Positions 7,955 to 10,731 of a DNA stretch of 10,731 nt are shown here, piece by piece; within the stretch, counting starts at the first letter, position 1; every line of letters begins with the position of its first letter. The DNA comes from Bacteroidales bacterium (GTDB taxonomy: Bacteria; Bacteroidota; Bacteroidia; Bacteroidales; BM520), in assembly GCA_028701815.1 (NCBI GenBank), contig JAQVPY010000067.1:1-10731 (forward strand), read 5' to 3'. The translations under genes and the position numbers were made by a program. A model generated the notes under the pieces. It was not told where the DNA came from. It worked only from the letters and a program-made list of their open reading frames with translations, and did no database searches.

Positions 7955-9025
7955 GTGGAAAAATATAATTATGGATTCTTTCCGGGACCGGTCAGCGTTC
8001 CGGAAAGAATCATTCGTATGTCTAATAATAACTACGGGTCCGCTGATGTAGAACCCGAGTTTTTTGAACTCTATAAAAGATGTTCAGGCAACCTTCAAAA
8101 GATTTTTAATACACAAAACGACGTGGTTGTTATGACCGGCGAAGGAATGCTTGTATTATGGTCCGGCATAAAAAGCTGTCTCCAAAAAGGCGATAGGGTC
8201 TTATGTATTTCGACAGGCTTATTTGGAACGGGTATGATAGATATGGCTAAGGCTGTAGGTTGTGAGACGGATTCCGTAATTTTCCCTTCGGACTGCAGTT
8301 TTGAGGACATGGATCTTATAGAGATAAAGATAGCCGATTTTCGTCCGAAGATGATTACAGCAGTACATTGTGAAACTCCGAGCGGAATATTGAATGATAT
8401 GACGCGTTTAGGAGAATTGAAGAAGAAGTATAATATTCCTCTTTTCTATGTAGATGCGGTTTCTTCCGTAGGAGGGACACATGTAGATGTAGATAAGCAT
8501 AACATAGATATTTGTCTCGGGGGTTCACAGAAAGTCATGTCGTGTCCTCCCAATTCCTGTTTTATGTCCGTCAGCGCGAGAGCGTGGGAAATTGCAGAAG
8601 AGATCAACTATCAAGGCTATGATGCTCTTTTGCCTTTCAGAGATGCTGCCGAGCACGGGTATTTCCCGTATACGCAGAGCTGGGTGAACATAGCTCAATT
8701 GAATGAAGCTGCCGAGATGATACTTGAAGAGGGTCTTGACAATGCTATCAAAAGGCATGAGATGTGTGCGGAGGAGATAAGAAGCCGGCTTAAGAGTGCC
8801 GGTATAAAGTTGTTTCCGAGAGAAGAAAGATCTTCTTCACCGACTGTGACAGCAGCGTATGTACCGGAGGGATATACCTGGGACGTATTTGATAAAAAAA
8901 TGCGAGACAAGGGTATTGTCTTAGGTGGAAATTACGGAGATCTTGCAGGGAAAGTTTTCAGAGTCGGACACATGGGGTCTCAAGCTAATATTAATACAAT
9001 TAAGAAAATATGGAATCTATTGTAG
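7955..9025 (+). CDS. Class V PLP aminotransferase (alanine/serine-glyoxylate type)
   Basis: This is a 356-residue fold-type I PLP enzyme of the class V aminotransferase family that includes alanine-glyoxylate, serine-glyoxylate/pyruvate and 2-aminoethylphosphonate-pyruvate aminotransferases. The N-terminal FFPGPVSVP (8-16) is the family opening motif; HCETPSGILND (138-148), D167 in VDAVSSVGG, the PLP lysine K193 in GSQK, and the carboxylate-binding arginine R336 in FRVGHMG complete the active site. The start is GTG: it places the PGP motif at the usual distance from the N-terminus, whereas the next ATG (residue 22) would remove it. The GTG lies 18 bases after the tnaA stop, in the same frame. 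The end overlaps the next gene by 16 bases. Substrate cannot be read from the sequence. Pyruvate or alanine use would fit the tryptophanase neighbour, but that is inference. Confidence 0.88.
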   Translation: MEKYNYGFFPGPVSVPERIIRMSNNNYGSADVEPEFFELYKRCSGNLQKIFNTQNDVVVMTGEGMLVLWSGIKSCLQKGDRVLCISTGLFGTGMIDMAKAVGCETDSVIFPSDCSFEDMDLIEIKIADFRPKMITAVHCETPSGILNDMTRLGELKKKYNIPLFYVDAVSSVGGTHVDVDKHNIDICLGGSQKVMSCPPNSCFMSVSARAWEIAEEINYQGYDALLPFRDAAEHGYFPYTQSWVNIAQLNEAAEMILEEGLDNAIKRHEMCAEEIRSRLKSAGIKLFPREERSSSPTVTAAYVPEGYTWDVFDKKMRDKGIVLGGNYGDLAGKVFRVGHMGSQANINTIKKIWNLL

Positions 9026-9567
9026 TATATGTTTCTTATTTTGCTCTGCTTTTCTTCCCTTTTGTTATGGGGCTGATTATAGGAATGGAAAGAGAGATTT
9101 CAATTAAGCAAAAGACCACATATTCGTTGATTACGGCTTTGGTTCTCACTCTTTTTGCGTTTATAGGAATTGGGCTGGCATATTTGCTTCTTTCTTTGAG
9201 TGACATAAGTTATATGGCAGGAGTAATACTTCTTGTCGCAGGTTTTGTTACTTTCAAAAAGGGAGGGAAGTCGAATACTTTTATTTATTCCATGGATGTA
9301 TCCACAAATAAGGACTATTTTCTTGCATCTGTCGGGTCGGGATTAAGTATTATGCTGACGACGATGGGATGTTATATGTATTCCAAACATTCATTATTTA
9401 TTCCGGCGGTCTTTTTCCTTCTTGTTATGGGGTTCAATCTGGCAGGTTTAAGTGCGGGGAAAAACATTCATTCTATCAAAATCATGAAGATCCTCATGAT
9501 AATAGCAGGAGTTTTGCTTTTTTTAGTCGGACTTTTTCTTACCATGCAACTCTTTCTCGCGAGGTAA
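9010..9567 (+). CDS. Six-helix membrane protein, MntP/LysE-like
   Basis: The 185-residue, strongly hydrophobic protein has six predicted transmembrane segments at roughly 4-25, 38-62, 67-81, 103-121, 128-147 and 157-182, with a basic loop at 83-87 (KKGGK). Length, the two-times-three helix layout and sequence feel (for example MAGVILLVAGF in helix 3, and NLAGLSAGK before helix 6) resemble MntP-type manganese exporters in the LysE superfamily. The acidic residue expected in the first MntP helix (in the SMDAFA-type motif) is not there: the segment reads FPFVMGLIIG. It is therefore at best a divergent member and the transported substrate is unknown. The start overlaps the aminotransferase end by 16 bases, indicating translational coupling in the tnaA cluster; it also gives a full first helix, which the next ATG (residue 20) would cut. 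Confidence 0.75.
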   Translation: MESIVVYVSYFALLFFPFVMGLIIGMEREISIKQKTTYSLITALVLTLFAFIGIGLAYLLLSLSDISYMAGVILLVAGFVTFKKGGKSNTFIYSMDVSTNKDYFLASVGSGLSIMLTTMGCYMYSKHSLFIPAVFFLLVMGFNLAGLSAGKNIHSIKIMKILMIIAGVLLFLVGLFLTMQLFLAR

Positions 9568-9621
9568 CTTTTCATTCAGAGAAACAGAAAATTAGGTTTC
9601 ATTTTCAACACTTTTTATAAC

Positions 9622-9662
9622 GTCCTAAAAAACAAAAAAACGTTTTTTTAGTTTTTTAGGAC
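9622..9662. repeat. 41-base near-perfect inverted repeat closing the tnaA cluster
   Basis: The outer arms GTCCTAAAAAAC (9622-9633) and GTTTTTTAGGAC (9651-9662) are perfect complements, 12 base pairs. Between them is the palindrome AAAAAAACGTTTTTTT (9634-9649) plus one unpaired A at 9650. As RNA it folds into a long hairpin from either strand. It lies 54 bases after the membrane-protein stop and 68 bases before the next ATG, so it is well placed to end the tnaA-cluster transcript or protect its 3' end. No U-tract follows the stem on either strand, so a classical Rho-independent terminator is not shown. Also in this 163-base spacer is a weak GAAAC/GTTTC stem at 9581-9600. Confidence 0.7.
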
Positions 9663-9704
9663 TTCAAACCGAGGGATTCGGGCGGATTTGACTTTTTGCA
9701 TTCT

Positions 9705-9712
9705 CATCTTTG
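9705..9712 (+). promoter_or_regulatory. Possible -7 box for the AMP-binding gene
   Basis: CATCTTTG differs from TAnnTTTG only at its first base. A TTTG at 9687-9690 lies 14 bases upstream, shorter than the usual 19-21. Transcription from here would start near 9718, after the TTG at 9710, which supports the ATG at 9731 as the translation start. Confidence 0.3.
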
Positions 9713-9730
9713 TCGAAATTTTTGAAAGAG

Positions 9731-10681
9731 ATGAATACTTTAAAAGACATATTTGAGAGAGGAAATCTTCTATACAGCGAGAGAAAAATATATCAGACCT
9801 ATTCAGAAGAAGAATTTACATTTGCTCAGATTAACGAGAAGGTACAATTATTAAGGAACACTCTATATTATTATGGCATAAGAAAGGGAGAGAGAATAGC
9901 TATTTTAGCCGAAGACACACCGCAGTGGAGTATGGCGTATTTTGCTATTGTTACCTCCGGATGTATTGCCGTTGCCATTCCAAAGTATCGGGATGCGGAG
10001 ATACTTCACCGTATTACAAAGGCCACGGATTGTAAATTTCTGTTGCTGCAGTCTGAAATTTTAAGTGAAAAGACTTTCAAAGATTTACAGGAGGACACGC
10101 CTCTGACGATAATAGATATAGACACATACAGATGTATTCTTTCATCAGACAGCAAGAACAGGCATATCTTTTCATCTGTCAGCAGCTTAAACAGCCTTGT
10201 GATGCCGGAAGTTGATATCTTTCCTTATGACATGGCGGCGATAAAAGTTAACTTTGACGCTTACAGTATCTCAACAACTTCGTACACACATGAACAATTG
10301 TTCAATGAAGTTGAGGCCGAGATAAAGGAATACGGGTTCACAAGTAAAGATGTATTTATGACGGTATTGACGATAAAAGACGAATACAGAAAATACGTTA
10401 CGGCGTTTATACCGGCATATTTGGGTAATTTAACTGTTTTCAAAACGCGACATTCGGGATTCAATCAGATCCTTGACATCTTAACCTCAATCAAGCCGTC
10501 GGTTATTATAACCGTCTCCAAGGTTGTTGAGATGGTTTACAAAAGTCGTGTCAGTCAGAAATCTCGAGAAATCATAGACAACAACAAGGCTCATTTCGGA
10601 TTTTTTTCGAAGTTCAAACTCAGAAATCAAGCCACGAAGATCAGAAATCTTTTAGGTGGCAATGTTAGAGTCTGTCTTTAA
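9731..10681 (+). CDS. AMP-binding (acyl-CoA synthetase-like) protein, degenerate and cut by a frame break
   Basis: The 316-residue frame matches the N-terminal part of long-chain acyl-CoA synthetases of the ANL superfamily, which activate carboxylic acids with ATP and CoA and are usually about 600 residues. Recognisable parts (numbered from this ATG): TFAQINEKVQLLRNTL (30-45), the GIRKGERIAILAEDTPQW core (49-66), the AYFAIVTSGCIAVAIP segment (69-84), DVFMTVL (207-213) and KPSVIITVSKVVEMVYK (255-271). The adenylate P-loop (normally YTSGTTGxPKG) should follow DMAAIKV at 167-173, but the sequence there is NFDAYSISTTSYTHEQL, without its glycines or lysine. The frame stops at TAA 10679-10681 right after LLGGNVRVCL, where relatives continue. 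A TTG at 9710 in frame is an alternative start but would overlap the proposed promoter. It may be a pseudogene, an inactive paralogue or a gene with a sequencing error. Confidence 0.75.
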   Translation: MNTLKDIFERGNLLYSERKIYQTYSEEEFTFAQINEKVQLLRNTLYYYGIRKGERIAILAEDTPQWSMAYFAIVTSGCIAVAIPKYRDAEILHRITKATDCKFLLLQSEILSEKTFKDLQEDTPLTIIDIDTYRCILSSDSKNRHIFSSVSSLNSLVMPEVDIFPYDMAAIKVNFDAYSISTTSYTHEQLFNEVEAEIKEYGFTSKDVFMTVLTIKDEYRKYVTAFIPAYLGNLTVFKTRHSGFNQILDILTSIKPSVIITVSKVVEMVYKSRVSQKSREIIDNNKAHFGFFSKFKLRNQATKIRNLLGGNVRVCL

Positions 10682-10731
10682 AGGAAAAGCCTTCCAATAA
10701 AAAGATAGATAAGTTTTTAAATCTTTCCGGC
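10669..10731 (+). other. Likely continuation of the AMP-binding gene in the -1 frame
   Basis: The frame with codons at 10672, 10675 and so on is open from just after a TAG at 10666-10668 to the window edge, and ends with the sequence KKIDKFLNLSG. That resembles the family segment after the LGG motif (a helix ending in a glycine before the GYG/TE motif). It suggests that the stop at 10679 comes from a one-base change (or two) between about 10669 and 10681. The +1 frame reads GKAF before a stop at 10698, so two small indels are also possible. Only about 20 codons are visible. Confidence 0.45.

Noticed and set aside
9622..9662. Canonical Rho-independent terminator
   Set aside because: The stem is strong, but no U-tract follows it on either strand, so it is listed as an inverted repeat with possible termination or stabilising function.
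9710..9730. TTG at 9710 as the start of the AMP-binding gene
   Set aside because: It overlaps the probable -7 box CATCTTTG, and the seven extra residues are not needed; the ATG at 9731 is the better start.
10676..10681. Programmed +1 frameshift like prfB (CTT followed by a stop)
   Set aside because: The +1 frame closes again at 10698 after seven codons, and no upstream stimulating Shine-Dalgarno-like element is visible.

Overview
The window looks like a chromosomal segment from an AT-rich member of the Bacteroidota, probably Bacteroidales. The evidence is a MurF-Alr fusion protein, a secreted protein with a type IX secretion (T9SS) C-terminal sorting domain, promoter elements of the TAnnTTTG type, and start codons preceded by A-rich sequence rather than Shine-Dalgarno motifs. 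No phage, transposon, CRISPR, rRNA or tRNA gene was seen.

Layout: (1) 1-820, minus strand, the N-terminal 273 codons of the GTPase HflX, running off the left edge. (2) 821-910, a short divergent promoter region. (3) 911-3337, plus strand, a bifunctional cell-wall enzyme: MurF ligase fused to alanine racemase. (4) 3338-6295, minus strand, a 985-residue secreted multidomain protein (beta-propeller-like region, CarboxypepD_reg-like domain, Fn3-like domains, CBM9/DOMON-like domain, T9SS tail). Its stop codon directly abuts that of murF/alr. (5) 6296-6556, a 261-base divergent intergenic region with a -7 box for each side, a small dyad, and a 33-codon leader ORF containing a hairpin ahead of tnaA. 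(6) 6557-9567, plus strand, a tight three-gene cluster: tryptophanase tnaA, a class V aminotransferase starting at GTG 18 bases later, and a six-helix membrane protein that overlaps the aminotransferase by 16 bases. (7) 9568-9730, a spacer with a strong 41-base inverted repeat and a likely start-proximal promoter. (8) 9731 to the right edge, an AMP-binding (acyl-CoA synthetase-like) gene. Its P-loop is not recognisable, and its frame breaks at 10679 while a plausible continuation stays open in another frame.

How the parts fit: the left half is housekeeping (ribosome-associated GTPase, peptidoglycan precursor synthesis) next to a surface or secreted protein. The most interesting unit is the tnaA cluster. 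Tryptophanase makes indole, pyruvate and ammonia from tryptophan; the second gene is a PLP aminotransferase of the alanine/serine-glyoxylate type, a family that often uses pyruvate/alanine; the third is a small membrane protein resembling the MntP/LysE transporter class. A shared amino-acid catabolism and export role is an inference from spacing and family, not shown by the sequence. No clearly new defence or mobile system is visible. The best leads are the leader upstream of tnaA, the cluster itself, and the degenerate AMP-binding protein.
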